Origin: Helicobacter sp. 'house sparrow 1' | GTDB lineage: Bacteria > Campylobacterota > Campylobacteria > Campylobacterales > Helicobacteraceae | Reading direction: 5' to 3' | Assembly (NCBI RefSeq): GCF_900199585.1 | Contig: NZ_FZQY01000009.1 | Location: forward strand, 1-64,000 | Length of the DNA stretch: 64,000 nucleotides | In this document: in pieces, positions 52,681 to 63,790 of the stretch | Layout: each line of letters begins with the position of its first letter | Position numbering within the stretch: position 1 is the stretch's first letter | The notes under the pieces: model-generated | Database searches by the model: none | What the model was told of the DNA's origin: nothing | Seen by the model: only the letters and a program-made list of their open reading frames with translations | Program-made: the position numbers and the translations under genes

Positions 52681-52837
52681 AGAGATTTTAATCATAAAAG
52701 ACTCTAGGCTTTAAAATTCCCAAATCATTGATGTTTCTATGACTTGGGGTTTTATTAGGATTAAAGGCTAAGACTTGGTAAAATATTTTAAACAAACACA
52801 AGATTTGTCAATTTCAATGTTAAGGAACTAAAAACCT

Positions 52838-54292
52838 ATGCTAGAGTGGATGCAACGACATAAAAAATACTTGGTGATTACTATCTGGATCAGCGTTATT
52901 GCACTTGTTTCAGCTGGAATGGTGGGCTGGAATCCTAGTGGTTTTTCTTTAACAGGAGACAATATAGCCAAAGTTGGGGATATTAAAATTTCTCAACAAG
53001 ATTTCCAAAATATGTATCAGAGAGTATTTAACGAATACAATCAAATGCTAGGTGGCAATCTTGATTTTGAGCAAGCCAAAACTTTTGGACTTAATAAAAT
53101 TGCTCTAAATCAGTTAATTCAAGCAGCACAATTGCAAAGTTTTGCCAAAGACATAGGATTACGGGTAAATGATGAGGAGGTAGTGAAAGCAATCACTCAA
53201 GATAAAATTTTTATGAAAAATGATGTTTTTGATGAAAAGCTTTATCGTCAAATTCTTAGAGAAAACAACCTTTCTGTAAAGTTTTTTGAGCAGTCTGTAA
53301 GAAATTCTCTTTTGATTCAAAAATTACTCACTTTATTCCCTATTGCAACTACTCCTTTAGAACAAAAAACAATTGGCTCTACAATGCAAATCACAGATAC
53401 CATAGAATATAAGATTTTAGAGCTTATGCCATTAAAACAAAAAATTACTCAACAACAAATTCAGGATTTTTGGGAAAAAAATAAAGAACAATACAAAAAA
53501 GAAGCAAAAGCGACTATTGAAGCAATATTGGTGGATATCACAAAACAACCCTTTACTCAGGAAGATTTAAAAAATTTATATGATGAGGATAAGAGTCTCT
53601 ATCTTGGAGAAAATGGAGAACTAGAACCATTTGAAAAAGTAAAAGATAAAATACAATATACTTTCCAAGAACAAGAGGCAAAAAAACAAGCTATCAAATT
53701 GTTTCAAAAACTAAAAGAGGGTGATCAAAATACCCAAACTATCACAATAACTCTTGATGCACCAGAAGTCAGTCAGGAACTATCTGAACAATTAAATAAC
53801 GCGAGTGAAGGAATGTTTATAAAACCAGCTCCTTATAATGGCAGTTATTATATTATAGGGAAGGTTACCCACTTCCAACCACAAAGCATTAAAACATTAC
53901 AAGAAGCAAGAAAAGAGGTGCTTGGTTTTCTTACAAAGGAACTACAATTTGAGGAACTAAAAAAAGAAGCTGCAAAACAATTAGATTCTTTTAGTGGAAA
54001 AATAGCCAAGATTGATGTATTAAATCAAACTCATTTTGATAGCCTTGATGCAAATCAATCACAAATAATAATCCGAAACATTTTTGGATCAAGTCAGGAT
54101 AAAGGTGTAATAACTCTAGAATCCAGTGCCTTTGTCTATAAGATTCATAAACAAGTATTACCTCAAGATGTTCCAAACAACCTACTTGAATTGGTTCGCA
54201 ACACAAAATCACAATTCATCGACAAAACACTAATGGAATATCTCGAAGCGAAATATCCAAAAAAAGTTTATAATAAACAAATTTTTCAATAG
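52838..54292 (+). CDS. PpiD/SurA-like periplasmic folding factor
   Basis: 484 residues. One N-terminal span (about 12-29, LVITIWISVIALVSAGMV) anchors it in the inner membrane. The periplasmic part begins with a SurA_N-like chaperone domain (VGDIKISQQDFQNMYQRVF), followed by a region corresponding to the parvulin segment. I do not see clear parvulin active-site residues, so it may be mainly a chaperone. Just upstream of ftsA-ftsZ, as HP0977 in H. pylori. AAGGAA lies about 11 bases before the ATG. Confidence 0.8.
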   Translation: MLEWMQRHKKYLVITIWISVIALVSAGMVGWNPSGFSLTGDNIAKVGDIKISQQDFQNMYQRVFNEYNQMLGGNLDFEQAKTFGLNKIALNQLIQAAQLQSFAKDIGLRVNDEEVVKAITQDKIFMKNDVFDEKLYRQILRENNLSVKFFEQSVRNSLLIQKLLTLFPIATTPLEQKTIGSTMQITDTIEYKILELMPLKQKITQQQIQDFWEKNKEQYKKEAKATIEAILVDITKQPFTQEDLKNLYDEDKSLYLGENGELEPFEKVKDKIQYTFQEQEAKKQAIKLFQKLKEGDQNTQTITITLDAPEVSQELSEQLNNASEGMFIKPAPYNGSYYIIGKVTHFQPQSIKTLQEARKEVLGFLTKELQFEELKKEAAKQLDSFSGKIAKIDVLNQTHFDSLDANQSQIIIRNIFGSSQDKGVITLESSAFVYKIHKQVLPQDVPNNLLELVRNTKSQFIDKTLMEYLEAKYPKKVYNKQIFQ

Positions 54293-54301
54293 GAGTGAGA
54301 A

Positions 54302-55687
54302 TTGGATAATAAGATTTTAGCAATTGATATTGGTTCAAGTAAGATATGCGCTGCTATTGCAGAAGTCAGGAATGATGAACCAAGAATCATAGGCTTTGGA
54401 GCTCAAAAATCTCAAGGAATTAAAAAGGGAACAATTGTTAATATTGAGCTTGCAAGTCAAGCAATTAGAAATGCTCTTATTGATGCAAAAAGAATGGCAG
54501 ATGCAGAAAATATCAATCAAGCAATTGTATCAATCTCTAGTTCTTACACAAAAAGTTTTAATAGCTCAGGTGTTGTAAGTATTGCAAATGGAGGAGAAAT
54601 CACCATCAAAGAGATTGGTAGAGCACTTGAAACGGCTTTGTATAACTCTACAGTTCCTGTAGAATGTGAAGTCATTCATATTCTGCCTTATAAATTTAAA
54701 CTTGATGATCAAGATTTTATTGAAGATCCTGATGGAATGACTGGATCAAGACTTGAAGTTTTTACACACATTGTAGCTGCCAAAAAATCAAGTTTAGAGA
54801 ATATAAAAAAGGTCGTAAAACTTGCTGGTGTTGAGGTAGAAAATATTGTATTATCTTCTTATGCCTCTTCTATTGCAACATTGCTTGAGGATGAAAAAGA
54901 ATTAGGTGCTGCTTGTATTGATATGGGTGGCAGCACTTGTGAAGCGATGATCTATCTAGGCAACTCTATGCGTTATAATTATTTTCTTGGTGTAGGATCA
55001 CAGCATATTACAAGCGATATCGCAGAAGCTATTCATACCTCTATCTCCGCAGCCGAAGAGATAAAAATTAAATATGCTGATCCTGATAAATTTGAAGATA
55101 CAGCAGAATTTAGTGATCAAAGCTTGGAAGTTCCATCTATTGGCACAATGAAAAAGCATCATGTATCACTTGATACAGTGCAAAAAGTAGTCCATTTAAG
55201 GATTGTAGAAACTTTTAATATTTTATCTCAAGCTATTAAGAGAAGTGGTCTAGAAGATCAGATCGGAACACTTGTTCTTACAGGCGGTATGGCAAAAATG
55301 GTAAATATCATCAAGATTGCTGAGGTGTTTTTTAGAATCCCCATCCGTATCGCAAAACCTATAGCAATAGATGGGGTTTTAACAGAAGAATTACAAGATG
55401 AAAGCAATGCAACAATTATTGGTCTAATCCTTTATGGTATGGGAAAACACACAAACTACGAACGAGATTCTCAAAAACATATTCGCTATAAGAAACAAAG
55501 AGATTCTCAAAAACACTTTATTCAAAAGGGTAATGAGATCAATCATACAGACTTGAGAAATCTTGATCGTAATTTTGAAAAAGATGAAAAAAGTATAGAA
55601 AAACCTGCTATAATCTCTCAACAAAACCAAAAAAAAGAGAGTAAGTTTTGGCTTGCGGTGAAAAATTTTGCTAGTAAGATTTTTTAA
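54302..55687 (+). CDS. ftsA: cell division protein FtsA
   Basis: 461 residues. Actin-like ATPase that anchors FtsZ to the membrane: ILAIDIGSSKICAAIAE (phosphate 1), CIDMGGSTCEAMIY (phosphate 2) and LVLTGGMAKM (adenosine). The 1C domain lies near 80-170. C-terminal amphipathic membrane helix KFWLAVKNFASKIF. Between core and helix is a Lys/Gln/Asp-rich linker with a tandem RDSQKH repeat. The start is TTG at 54302, with AGGAG six to seven bases upstream. Nine bases after the ppiD-like gene. Confidence 0.96.
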   Translation: MDNKILAIDIGSSKICAAIAEVRNDEPRIIGFGAQKSQGIKKGTIVNIELASQAIRNALIDAKRMADAENINQAIVSISSSYTKSFNSSGVVSIANGGEITIKEIGRALETALYNSTVPVECEVIHILPYKFKLDDQDFIEDPDGMTGSRLEVFTHIVAAKKSSLENIKKVVKLAGVEVENIVLSSYASSIATLLEDEKELGAACIDMGGSTCEAMIYLGNSMRYNYFLGVGSQHITSDIAEAIHTSISAAEEIKIKYADPDKFEDTAEFSDQSLEVPSIGTMKKHHVSLDTVQKVVHLRIVETFNILSQAIKRSGLEDQIGTLVLTGGMAKMVNIIKIAEVFFRIPIRIAKPIAIDGVLTEELQDESNATIIGLILYGMGKHTNYERDSQKHIRYKKQRDSQKHFIQKGNEINHTDLRNLDRNFEKDEKSIEKPAIISQQNQKKESKFWLAVKNFASKIF

Positions 55688-55711
55688 TATTTTAAGAATA
55701 GTTTAAGAGGG

Positions 55712-56866
55712 ATGCCTATGTATCAAGAACAAATGCAGTTTAATTTGACGGAAATTTCAAATGTAGCTGGAGCTAAGATTATTGCAGTTGGCGTTGGAGG
55801 TGGGGGTTCTAATATGATTGCACATCTCATCAATACAGGAACCCATAGTGCCATTACTCTCATTGCAGCTAATACTGATATACAACATCTTAATAGCTCA
55901 CCTGCGAAGCATAAGATAAAACTGGGTGAAAAACTCACAAAGGGCTTAGGCGCAGGAATGCTTCCTGAGATTGGAAAAGAATCTGCCCAAGAGAGCTATG
56001 AAAACATTGTCGAAGCTCTTAAGGGAGCAGATATTGTATTTGTTTCTGCCGGACTTGGAGGAGGAACTGGTACAGGTGCAGCGCCTGTTATCGCACAGGC
56101 AGCACAAGAAGTGGGTGCTCTCACAATTGCTGTTGTAACTAAGCCATTTTTGATGGAGGGCAATAAGAGGAGCAAAATTGCTGAAGAAGGACTCAAAGAA
56201 CTTAGAAAATATAGCGATGGGGTTGTTGTGATCCCTAATGACAAACTTCTTACAATTATTAATCGTAACACTGGGATTAAGGATAGCTTCAAGGAAGTAG
56301 ATGCTGTCTTAGCTCGTGCAGTTAATGGCATAGCAAATATTGTTTTGACTTATGGTAAGGATGATATCAATACAGATTTTGCAGATCTAAAAACAGTAAT
56401 GAGTCACAAGGGATTGGCTCTAATGGGTGTAGGAGAATCTCAAGGTGAAGATGCTGCTTCAGAAGCTGTTAAAAAAGCTATAGAATCTCCTCTTTTTGAT
56501 AATTTATCTATTAATGGGGCAAAAGGTGTGCTTCTTTATTTTGAAAGCCACCCGGATTATCCATTGCTTGAGATTAATCAAGCTCTAAGTTTAGTGAGAG
56601 AAGCTGCTAGTGATGATGCTGATATCATATTTGGAACTCAAACAATTGAGGATATGCCTAAAGATTTCTTGAAAGTTACTATTGTTGCAACAGGTTTTGA
56701 AAAAGAAGTCATTAATAACACTACGCAACCTACACAAAAAATACAAGAATCTCCTCTATTCTCACAACCTATTGATACAAATACAATTGTGAGAATAAGT
56801 GGTGGCGAAGACTTTGATACTGAAGATCTTGATAAGCCTACTTGGATGAGAAAAAGACAAGACTAA
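55712..56866 (+). CDS. ftsZ: cell division protein FtsZ
   Basis: 384 residues (382 if it starts at the ATG 55718, which fits AGAGG better). Tubulin-like GTPase that forms the division ring: GTP-binding GGLGGGTGTGAAPVIAQ, N-terminal VGVGGGGSNMIAHL and T7 loop region NTDFADLKTVM. The C-terminal peptide is EDLDKPTWMRKRQD, a variant of the usual FtsA-binding tail. Immediately downstream of ftsA. Confidence 0.97.
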   Translation: MPMYQEQMQFNLTEISNVAGAKIIAVGVGGGGSNMIAHLINTGTHSAITLIAANTDIQHLNSSPAKHKIKLGEKLTKGLGAGMLPEIGKESAQESYENIVEALKGADIVFVSAGLGGGTGTGAAPVIAQAAQEVGALTIAVVTKPFLMEGNKRSKIAEEGLKELRKYSDGVVVIPNDKLLTIINRNTGIKDSFKEVDAVLARAVNGIANIVLTYGKDDINTDFADLKTVMSHKGLALMGVGESQGEDAASEAVKKAIESPLFDNLSINGAKGVLLYFESHPDYPLLEINQALSLVREAASDDADIIFGTQTIEDMPKDFLKVTIVATGFEKEVINNTTQPTQKIQESPLFSQPIDTNTIVRISGGEDFDTEDLDKPTWMRKRQD

Positions 56867-56972
56867 TTGTCTCTTTTCTCTCTAAGAATTAGATTCCTTC
56901 CTATAAACTATAAGCTTAAAATTACCCCTTTAGAACATAAATAACTCTTTATTTTTTAAAAAGCATTAAGGG

Positions 56973-57002
56973 ATTTTTATGCCTCATACAAGGCATAAAA
57001 AT
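56973..57002. repeat. 12-bp inverted repeat between ftsZ and rpoD
   Basis: ATTTTTATGCCT and AGGCATAAAAAT around CATACA, perfect. It lies between convergent gene ends and probably stops transcription in both directions. The T run is in the 5' arm and not after the stem on either strand, so it is not a classic intrinsic terminator. Confidence 0.5.
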
Positions 57003-58855
57003 TATTCCTCAATATAATTTCTTAGCTTGCGACCTACCTTAGGATGCTTTAACTTTTTAATTGCACTAGATTCTATCTGCCTTACTCTTTCTCTTGTTAC
57101 ATTAAGTTCTCTTCCAATTTCCTCAAGAGTTCTATCACTTTCATCATCTAAAAGGCCAAAACGCATTCGAATTACTGCCTGCTCTCTTTCATTTAATTGG
57201 TCCAAAACCTCAAAAATTTGGGCTCTTAAATCCTCTTTCATGATTTGATCCATAGCATTTGTAGAATTTTTATCTTCAACAAAATCCCCAAACTTACCAT
57301 CTTCATCACTTCCAATAGGAGCTTCCAAACTTACAGGTTCTTTTGTGATTTTAATCACATGTTTTACCTTATCAACACTCAAACCAACTTCCTGTGCAAT
57401 TGTATCCACATCAGGCTCTTTTCCGGTTTCTTGAACATGCTTTCTCATAATCTTATGAATTCTATTGATGGTTTCAATCATATGAATAGGTATTCTAATG
57501 GTTCTTGCCTGATCTGCAATTGCCCTTGAAATTGCCTGTCTAATCCACCAAGTTGCATAAGTTGAAAACTTATAATTTCTCTTATAATCAAACTTATCAA
57601 CTGCTTTCATAAGACCTATGTTGCCCTCTTGAATCAAGTCTAAAAAAGGTAATCCTCTATTAGTATAACGCTTTGCAATACTTACCACTAAACGCAAATT
57701 AGATTTAGCCATCTTGTTTTTTGCCTTATCAGAAATAAGCTTTCCACGCTTAATTTGCTCTAAAATTTCTTTAAGCTTTTCTGGCTCTAGATCAAATCCT
57801 CCTTCACTCGCCTCTTTTGTTTGGAATAACTTTTTAATATCCATATATACATTGACCATAGTAGCTTCAGGCACCGCAGCTAAAATATCATCCCTTGTCA
57901 TATTAGTAATATTAGATAAAATTTTCTGATGATTTTGAACCAAAATATCATTAAACAGTGGTAACTTATACTCTAAGCGTCTTAGTTCCTTTTCAAATCC
58001 ATCATCACTTTTTAGCGTATTCTCCATTGCTTTAACAAGCTCTGTAATAAGCTTACTTGTAGGTCCAAGATCCAGTAACTTCTCTTTTAAAATTTGTTGC
58101 TTATATGCTAATCCTAAAATATATAACCATTCATCTTCACCCTCTTCTAGCTGGGTTTCTAAAAACTTTAGCCAATCCTTTTTTGCAATATCCAATGCCT
58201 TAAAACTTTCAAGAACTTTATCTACTCTTTTTTGATCCTTTTTAGAAATAGGCTTTTTACTCTTTTCTTCACCATCATCATCTAAGTCATCATCTTCAGA
58301 GACATCCTGCCCTTCTTCCTCTTCTCTTTCATCATCAAAGCTTTTAAAGAGTTCTTTTACTCGTCTTTCTCTATTAATCAAAGCCTCACGATAATCATAA
58401 ATAAAATCAATAAGATAAGGAACTGAGCAAATTGCATCTAAAATAATATTTTCCCCAAGCTCTATTTGCTTACTTAGCTCTACTTCATCTTCCTTAGTCA
58501 ATAGTTCAATCTGCCCCATCTCTCTTAGATACATACGCACAGGGCTATCGCTTCTACTCCACTCTAAAAGCTCTCTTTCTTTCATTAAATCAAATTCATT
58601 ATTAAGCTCTTCATCTAAGAATCTTTTTCTTTCTTCAGCCTGTTTGATTCGATCTTTAGTGTTTAACTTTTTTGCAAGTTCAGAGGAACTAATCAATTTT
58701 ACATTGTACTTTTCACAATACTCTCTTATCTTCTTTACTTGCGCGCTAGTTGGCATTTTTCCTAAAACTTCTGCAACTTTCTCGAAAGATAAGAAATCAC
58801 CTTGATTATCTTCAAAAACACTTTCTAACTTTTGATTTACATCTTTTATAGCCAT
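57002..58855 (-). CDS. rpoD: housekeeping RNA polymerase sigma factor
   Basis: 617 residues. Region 1.2 [17 protein letters not shown], acidic non-conserved insert (about 185-205), region 2 [15 protein letters not shown], region 3, and region 4 with helix-turn-helix [20 protein letters not shown]. The N-terminal about 80 residues resemble region 1.1. Directs most transcription, recognising TATAAT-type -10 boxes as seen in this window. Its ATG overlaps the stop of the nitrilase-like gene (TAATG). Confidence 0.97.
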   Translation of the reverse strand: MAIKDVNQKLESVFEDNQGDFLSFEKVAEVLGKMPTSAQVKKIREYCEKYNVKLISSSELAKKLNTKDRIKQAEERKRFLDEELNNEFDLMKERELLEWSRSDSPVRMYLREMGQIELLTKEDEVELSKQIELGENIILDAICSVPYLIDFIYDYREALINRERRVKELFKSFDDEREEEEGQDVSEDDDLDDDGEEKSKKPISKKDQKRVDKVLESFKALDIAKKDWLKFLETQLEEGEDEWLYILGLAYKQQILKEKLLDLGPTSKLITELVKAMENTLKSDDGFEKELRRLEYKLPLFNDILVQNHQKILSNITNMTRDDILAAVPEATMVNVYMDIKKLFQTKEASEGGFDLEPEKLKEILEQIKRGKLISDKAKNKMAKSNLRLVVSIAKRYTNRGLPFLDLIQEGNIGLMKAVDKFDYKRNYKFSTYATWWIRQAISRAIADQARTIRIPIHMIETINRIHKIMRKHVQETGKEPDVDTIAQEVGLSVDKVKHVIKITKEPVSLEAPIGSDEDGKFGDFVEDKNSTNAMDQIMKEDLRAQIFEVLDQLNEREQAVIRMRFGLLDDESDRTLEEIGRELNVTRERVRQIESSAIKKLKHPKVGRKLRNYIEE

Positions 58856-59643
58856 TATTTCTTTCCTTTCATTAGTCTTCTAAAACCCCATTCTTTAACT
58901 TGAGAATCTATATCAGCCTTATGTATTTCAATATATGAAATACTTTCTTTATGGTCTAGTTTTTCTTCAATTTCTGCACTTGGGTTTACAACAAAACTCT
59001 CACCATAAAATTCACACTCTTGCCCTTGTATATTTACTTTTCCTACACGATTCACACGCACGACCATACAACCATTGCAAAGAGCCCTACTTCTACACAA
59101 TATCTGCCATCTCTCACAGCTTTGAAATGTTGAAGCCGTTGGAAGTAAAACAATATCGACACCCTCCTCTTTTAACTTTAACCATAAAGCATCAAAATGA
59201 ACTTCAAATCCAAATAAAACCGCTATCTTAAAGCCCTTGTGTTCAAAAACCAATGGCTTTTTTAAATTCTTTACTTTAGGGTTATCAAAAAATTTTTCTT
59301 CATTCCAATGTTCGTAATTAATTAATTTCTGTTGCAAGTAGAACTCTGTATTTTTGGCATCAATTACAGCAATTTCTTTAAAAATTTTATTAGAATCTAC
59401 CCTAATGAGTGGGGCAACAATTTTAATTTTATAATCCTTTGCCATCCTTTGGAGCAAAGAAAGTTTTTGCACATAAAGTTGAGCAATAAGTTCTTTTGGA
59501 GTATCACTTAATTCATTAAAGAATAAATCAAAAGCATATTCCCCAAAAACTGCTATGCTATCCTTTTGCAAATGCTTAAAATAGCTTAGAAATACAGATT
59601 CTTTTAAAGGTAGAGTATTTGTCTGACATATTGCAATTTTCAA
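58855..59643 (-). CDS. nitrilase-fold protein lacking the catalytic cysteine
   Basis: 262 residues of the carbon-nitrogen hydrolase superfamily. Glu35 (FGEYAF) and Lys106 ([11 protein letters not shown]) of the triad are recognisable. The catalytic Cys position (vLxCyE) is Gly145: [14 protein letters not shown], codon GGA at 59211-59209. The rest of the fold is kept, including [18 protein letters not shown]. It is probably inactive as an amidase and may have a structural or regulatory role. Start TTG at 59643, overlapping the xseB stop, with AAGGATG upstream. The active relative aguB is at 38878. Confidence 0.8.
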   Translation of the reverse strand: MKIAICQTNTLPLKESVFLSYFKHLQKDSIAVFGEYAFDLFFNELSDTPKELIAQLYVQKLSLLQRMAKDYKIKIVAPLIRVDSNKIFKEIAVIDAKNTEFYLQQKLINYEHWNEEKFFDNPKVKNLKKPLVFEHKGFKIAVLFGFEVHFDALWLKLKEEGVDIVLLPTASTFQSCERWQILCRSRALCNGCMVVRVNRVGKVNIQGQECEFYGESFVVNPSAEIEEKLDHKESISYIEIHKADIDSQVKEWGFRRLMKGKK

Positions 59644-59834
59644 TTTTCATCCTTTAGCGTATTCTTAATTTCTTCATATTCTATTTGAGCATTCTCCAAC
59701 ATTTCTTGTGCTTCTTTCAACTTTTTAAGCCCATCTTTATAAAGCTCCACTCCCTCTTTTAAATTCAAATTCTCTGAACCCAACTTTGCTAAGATATCCT
59801 TAACGCTCTCAATTTTTTGTTCAAAACTTTCCAA
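59640..59834 (-). CDS. xseB: exodeoxyribonuclease VII small subunit
   Basis: 64 residues. SFEQKIESVKDILAKLGS, then NLNLKEGVELYKDGLKKL and a coiled-coil tail match XseB, which supports XseA in degrading single-stranded DNA. xseA is not in the window. TTG start at 59834 with AAAGGA seven bases upstream. Overlaps the nitrilase-like gene by 4 bp. Confidence 0.9.
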   Translation of the reverse strand: MESFEQKIESVKDILAKLGSENLNLKEGVELYKDGLKKLKEAQEMLENAQIEYEEIKNTLKDEN

Positions 59835-59844
59835 AATATATCCT

Positions 59845-61227
59845 TTAAGAGTTGTAAGTTTTTAAATCTAAGCTTTTTAATCCCTTATCTGTGCAAACAG
59901 AAGCAACCATAGCTCCTGATACATTGCTTGCAGTGCGTGCCATATCAATGATGGGATCAATTGCCAAAACTATACTCAAAAGCCAAAAATAATCACTAAA
60001 ACCAATACCTGTAAGCATTATAGATGCGGCCATTGTTGCACTACCTGGTATTCCAGCAATTCCTAATGAACCAAGAATTGCAATTAAAATCACACTTACT
60101 ATAAAAGAAAAATCTACAGGAACTCCTATGCTAAGGGCAATAAATACTGCCACCATTGCAGGAAAATAACCAGCGCAACCATTTAATCCAACAGTGCTTC
60201 CAATTGAAGCAACAAAGTTAGCAATACCACCACTTACTCCCATTTTATTTTGTAGGGTTGCAATTGTTAAAGGTAAAGTTCCTACAGAAGATCGACTACT
60301 AAAAGCAAAAATCCACACGGGAAAAGCTTTTTTTGCAAAGCTAAAAGGATTTAATCCTTGAGATGCCACAAGCAATAAATGCACAACAAACATAATAATC
60401 ATTGCCAAATAAATTGCCATAATAAAACTTAATGCTCCTTTAATCACATCAAAACCATTTTCTAAAAACACCTCGGCCATCATACAAATAACTGCATAAG
60501 GCATAAAGCGTATGATAAAAAGTGTGGCATTCATAATGATTTGATGCAATGCTTGAATGAGTTTTTCAAAGACATTATAAGCTTCTTTATAAGCCTCACT
60601 CTTTGCCAAACTTCTTGCACTAAAACCTATAATGAAACAAAAAAATACCAAAGCAACGATATTATTTTTCATCATAGAATCCACAATATTGCTTGGAATT
60701 AGGCCTAATAAAATTTGCATAATATTTTTAACTTCTCTTATTTGCACGCTATCATTCATCAGGGCTACTGGTATCTTTAAATCAAAACACAAAGCTAAAA
60801 ATACACCAACACCAGCAGCAATACCCACGCTTAGAAAAATCCAAAACATTGATCTTAACAAGAGAATAGAAACTTTTAGATTTTTATCAATTTCCAAGAG
60901 AACCTTAATGATTGAAATTGCTATGATAGGAATTACTAGCATCTTGATACAATTAACAAATGCTTGCCCAAAGAATCCAAGCCAACTCTTTACTTCCATA
61001 AACCAGATAGCTTGCTTACCCTCATCTCCAAAATAATTTGTTAAAAATTGCAAGGTTAATCCAAAAGCTAGTCCCACTAAGAGACCTATTAACATACGAA
61101 TAGAAAAATCAACTTCCTTATCCTGCAATCTCTTTAGAATATAAAAAAACCCACAAAGACATACCAAAACAAGTGCTGTTTGATATTGGGACAGCATAAA
61201 AAAATTAAATAAAAAACTATTCTGCAT
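59845..61227 (-). CDS. sodium/proton symporter of the dicarboxylate/amino acid:cation family
   Basis: 460 residues, about nine to ten hydrophobic segments. SDF family motifs: SSRSSVGTLPLTIATLQNKMG (serine-rich hairpin), FVASIGSTVGLNGCAGYFPAM and IPGSATMAASIML. The longer N-terminus and GxxGCAG context resemble TcyP-type L-cystine or dicarboxylate symporters. Substrate not certain. Between ubiE and xseB. Confidence 0.82.
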   Translation of the reverse strand: MQNSFLFNFFMLSQYQTALVLVCLCGFFYILKRLQDKEVDFSIRMLIGLLVGLAFGLTLQFLTNYFGDEGKQAIWFMEVKSWLGFFGQAFVNCIKMLVIPIIAISIIKVLLEIDKNLKVSILLLRSMFWIFLSVGIAAGVGVFLALCFDLKIPVALMNDSVQIREVKNIMQILLGLIPSNIVDSMMKNNIVALVFFCFIIGFSARSLAKSEAYKEAYNVFEKLIQALHQIIMNATLFIIRFMPYAVICMMAEVFLENGFDVIKGALSFIMAIYLAMIIMFVVHLLLVASQGLNPFSFAKKAFPVWIFAFSSRSSVGTLPLTIATLQNKMGVSGGIANFVASIGSTVGLNGCAGYFPAMVAVFIALSIGVPVDFSFIVSVILIAILGSLGIAGIPGSATMAASIMLTGIGFSDYFWLLSIVLAIDPIIDMARTASNVSGAMVASVCTDKGLKSLDLKTYNS

Positions 61228-61229
61228 TT

Positions 61230-61952
61230 TTACCTCTTTATAGCAATGATTAGGGTTGAAATTCCAGCACTATAACTCTTCACACTATGAATGTTAAATC
61301 CTTCTTTTTCAAGTTTAGAGGCCAAAACCTCTGTGCTTAGAAAATCTTCAATAGAATCTGGAAGATACTGATAGGCCGCATAATTTTTTGAAATAATTCC
61401 TCCTATAAAAGGTAGAATTTTTTTTGTATAAAAACCCATTAATGAATCAAGTATGTTCTTTTTTTGCTTTTTGGTAAATTCTAAAATGACTAAAACCCCA
61501 TTTTGTTTTAACACTCTTGCAAATTCCTGAAAAGCCTTATTAATATCTACCACATTCCTAATACCATATGCAATAGATAAAATATCCACACTATTTGATG
61601 CAATCACACTAAGATCTTGCGCTTGAGCTAAAAAAAGTTCTACTTGATTCTTTTGATCTGTATTTTGGAGTTTTTTTTTGGCTATCTCAAGCATACCACT
61701 TGATGGATCCACACCTATAAATTTCACATTCTTATCTCTTGTAAAATTTTGCCAATGCAAGATCATATCACCCGTTCCACAGGCGATATCTGCAATAATT
61801 AAATTCTTATTTGGTTGCAACTCTAAGGATTTTTTGCAAGCCTCTTTGCGCCACTTGATATCAATCCCTAGACTTAAAACACGATTTGCTAGATCATAGC
61901 TTGGTGCAATGTCATCAAACATTTCTATAATCTTTTTTTGTTTATTGTCCAT
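61230..61952 (-). CDS. ubiE: demethylmenaquinone methyltransferase
   Basis: 240 residues from ATG 61952. The frame is open 28 codons further upstream within argH, but family members begin near [23 protein letters not shown]-binding motif [13 protein letters not shown], later [14 protein letters not shown] and [17 protein letters not shown]. Adds the methyl group in the last menaquinone step, so it is also called menG. Overlaps the argH 3' end by 11 bp. Confidence 0.93.
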   Translation of the reverse strand: MDNKQKKIIEMFDDIAPSYDLANRVLSLGIDIKWRKEACKKSLELQPNKNLIIADIACGTGDMILHWQNFTRDKNVKFIGVDPSSGMLEIAKKKLQNTDQKNQVELFLAQAQDLSVIASNSVDILSIAYGIRNVVDINKAFQEFARVLKQNGVLVILEFTKKQKKNILDSLMGFYTKKILPFIGGIISKNYAAYQYLPDSIEDFLSTEVLASKLEKEGFNIHSVKSYSAGISTLIIAIKR

Positions 61953-63336
61953 AGTTTTGAGTAATCCAATCTTGTAGAATTTTGATTTGTCTCTTGGTTT
62001 CACAGCTTGCAGTCCCACCTTGAGAATCCCTTGCATTCATTGAAGATTCTAAATTTAAAACTTTTTTTACTCCTGGCTTTATCCTAAAATCTAAGCTTAA
62101 AATTTCTTCTTCACTAAGCATATTAATATCTTGATTTTTAGATTCTGCGTAAGCGACAATTTTTCCAGTAATATGATGCGCCTCCCTAAAAGCAATACCG
62201 CACTCTCTAACCAAGAAATCTGCTAAATCTGTAGCACTTAAATGACCTATTTGTGCCATTTTTAACATATTTTCTTGAGAGACACTCATTGTCTCTAAAA
62301 CCTCTTTTAAAATTTCTAAAGAAATTAATATTGTTTCTACACTATCAAAAACACCTTCTTTATCCTCTTGAGTGTCCTTATTGTAAGCAAAAGGCAAGCC
62401 CTTCATTACGCTTAAAAGTGCAAATAAATTTCCAAAAACTCTACCGCTCTTACCCCTTAATAATTCTGGCACATCAGGATTTTTTTTCTGTGGCATAATA
62501 GAACTGCCAGTTGCATAAGCATCTGAAATATTTATAAACTTAAACTCATAACTACTCCAAAGCACCAACTCCTCAGACACTCTTGAAATATGCATTGCAA
62601 TCATTGAGAGATCATAAAGCAGATCAAGTGCAAAATCTCGATCACTTACTGTATCCATCGCATTTAGGGTTGGAGCTATAAAACCTAGTTCCTTTGCCAT
62701 CATTTCTCTATCATTTTTGTAAGGAGTTCCAGCCATAGCACCCACACCCAAGGGAAGATAATTGTTTCTTAAATAACTATCTTTTAAGCGCTCTAAATCT
62801 CTCTTAAAATTTACACACCAAGCTACAAGATGAAAACCAAAATTAATAGGTTGTGCGTGCTGTAAATGAGTCATTCCTGGCATAATTGTCTGTGTGTGAT
62901 CTTTTGCAATATTTAAAAGAGTGGTTATAAGATTTACTAAGAGCTTTTGAATTTTTTTGTTTGCTTCTAAAACATAGAGTCTAAAATCAAGTGCAACTTG
63001 ATCATTTCTACTTCTTCCTGTATGCAGTCTCTTTCCAACATCCCCAATCTCCTGAATTAGGGCTTTTTCAATTGCCATATGGATATCTTCATCTGCAATA
63101 TCAAAGATAAATTCTCCGCGCTCTATTTTTTCTGCAATACTATCCAATCCCTTATGAATTAGCAAAAGCTCATCCTCTGTTAATACGCCTATTTTACAAA
63201 GCATCTTTGCATGAATTTTAGAGCCTAAAATATCATATTTCCAAAGTTTATAATCAAAAGAAATAGAAGCATTAAACTCCTCTAATAACCTAGTATTTGA
63301 AGTATTAAATCTACCACCCCATAATTTTGTCATCAT
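61942..63336 (-). CDS. argH: argininosuccinate lyase
   Basis: 464 residues. Splits argininosuccinate to arginine and fumarate. Fumarase-superfamily signature [12 protein letters not shown] and [11 protein letters not shown] are present. Double ATG at the start (63336/63333) with GGGAG upstream; the second has better spacing. Full length, between hemJ and ubiE. Confidence 0.97.
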   Translation of the reverse strand: MMTKLWGGRFNTSNTRLLEEFNASISFDYKLWKYDILGSKIHAKMLCKIGVLTEDELLLIHKGLDSIAEKIERGEFIFDIADEDIHMAIEKALIQEIGDVGKRLHTGRSRNDQVALDFRLYVLEANKKIQKLLVNLITTLLNIAKDHTQTIMPGMTHLQHAQPINFGFHLVAWCVNFKRDLERLKDSYLRNNYLPLGVGAMAGTPYKNDREMMAKELGFIAPTLNAMDTVSDRDFALDLLYDLSMIAMHISRVSEELVLWSSYEFKFINISDAYATGSSIMPQKKNPDVPELLRGKSGRVFGNLFALLSVMKGLPFAYNKDTQEDKEGVFDSVETILISLEILKEVLETMSVSQENMLKMAQIGHLSATDLADFLVRECGIAFREAHHITGKIVAYAESKNQDINMLSEEEILSLDFRIKPGVKKVLNLESSMNARDSQGGTASCETKRQIKILQDWITQNYGQ

Positions 63337-63343
63337 TTTCTCC

Positions 63344-63790
63344 CTAAAACTTTAAAACAACACAAATAGCAATCACAATCAAAAGAATTGTAGGAATTTC
63401 ATTATAAAAACGGAAAAATTTTCCACTTCCTGGAATCTTACCTTGTGCAAATTTTTTAAGATAAAACCAACAAGAAAAATGATAAACCAAAAGTAAAATC
63501 ACTGCACTTAGCTTGATATGAAACCACATACCACTTTGAAAAATATTGATTGGATATGTAACCATCAAGGCAATACCGCTTATAAAAGTAATTATCATAG
63601 CAGGCTGTGCGATCATATAAAATAGCTTACTCTCTTGAATCATAACCACTTCTAAGAAACCACGGTTTGAGGAATGCTCGCTATGATAAACAAAAAGCCT
63701 TGGTAAATAAAACAAGGCTGCCATCCAAGATATTATTGCAATAATATGCAAAACTTTCATCCATTCAAAAAGTGTAACACTACCCATCAT
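63344..63790 (-). CDS. hemJ: protoporphyrinogen oxidase HemJ
   Basis: 148 residues, four membrane spans. Family markers: [27 protein letters not shown] with the conserved His of LHII, and [18 protein letters not shown]. HemJ oxidises protoporphyrinogen IX in haem synthesis, fitting the many cytochromes here. AGGAGG precedes two adjacent ATG codons; 63787 has the better spacing. Overlaps the upstream gene by one base (TAATG). Confidence 0.88.
   Translation of the reverse strand: MMGSVTLFEWMKVLHIIAIISWMAALFYLPRLFVYHSEHSSNRGFLEVVMIQESKLFYMIAQPAMIITFISGIALMVTYPINIFQSGMWFHIKLSAVILLLVYHFSCWFYLKKFAQGKIPGSGKFFRFYNEIPTILLIVIAICVVLKF

Noticed and set aside
61953-62036. 28-codon N-terminal extension of UbiE
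   Set aside because: The extension lies within argH on the same strand and has no similarity to UbiE N-termini.
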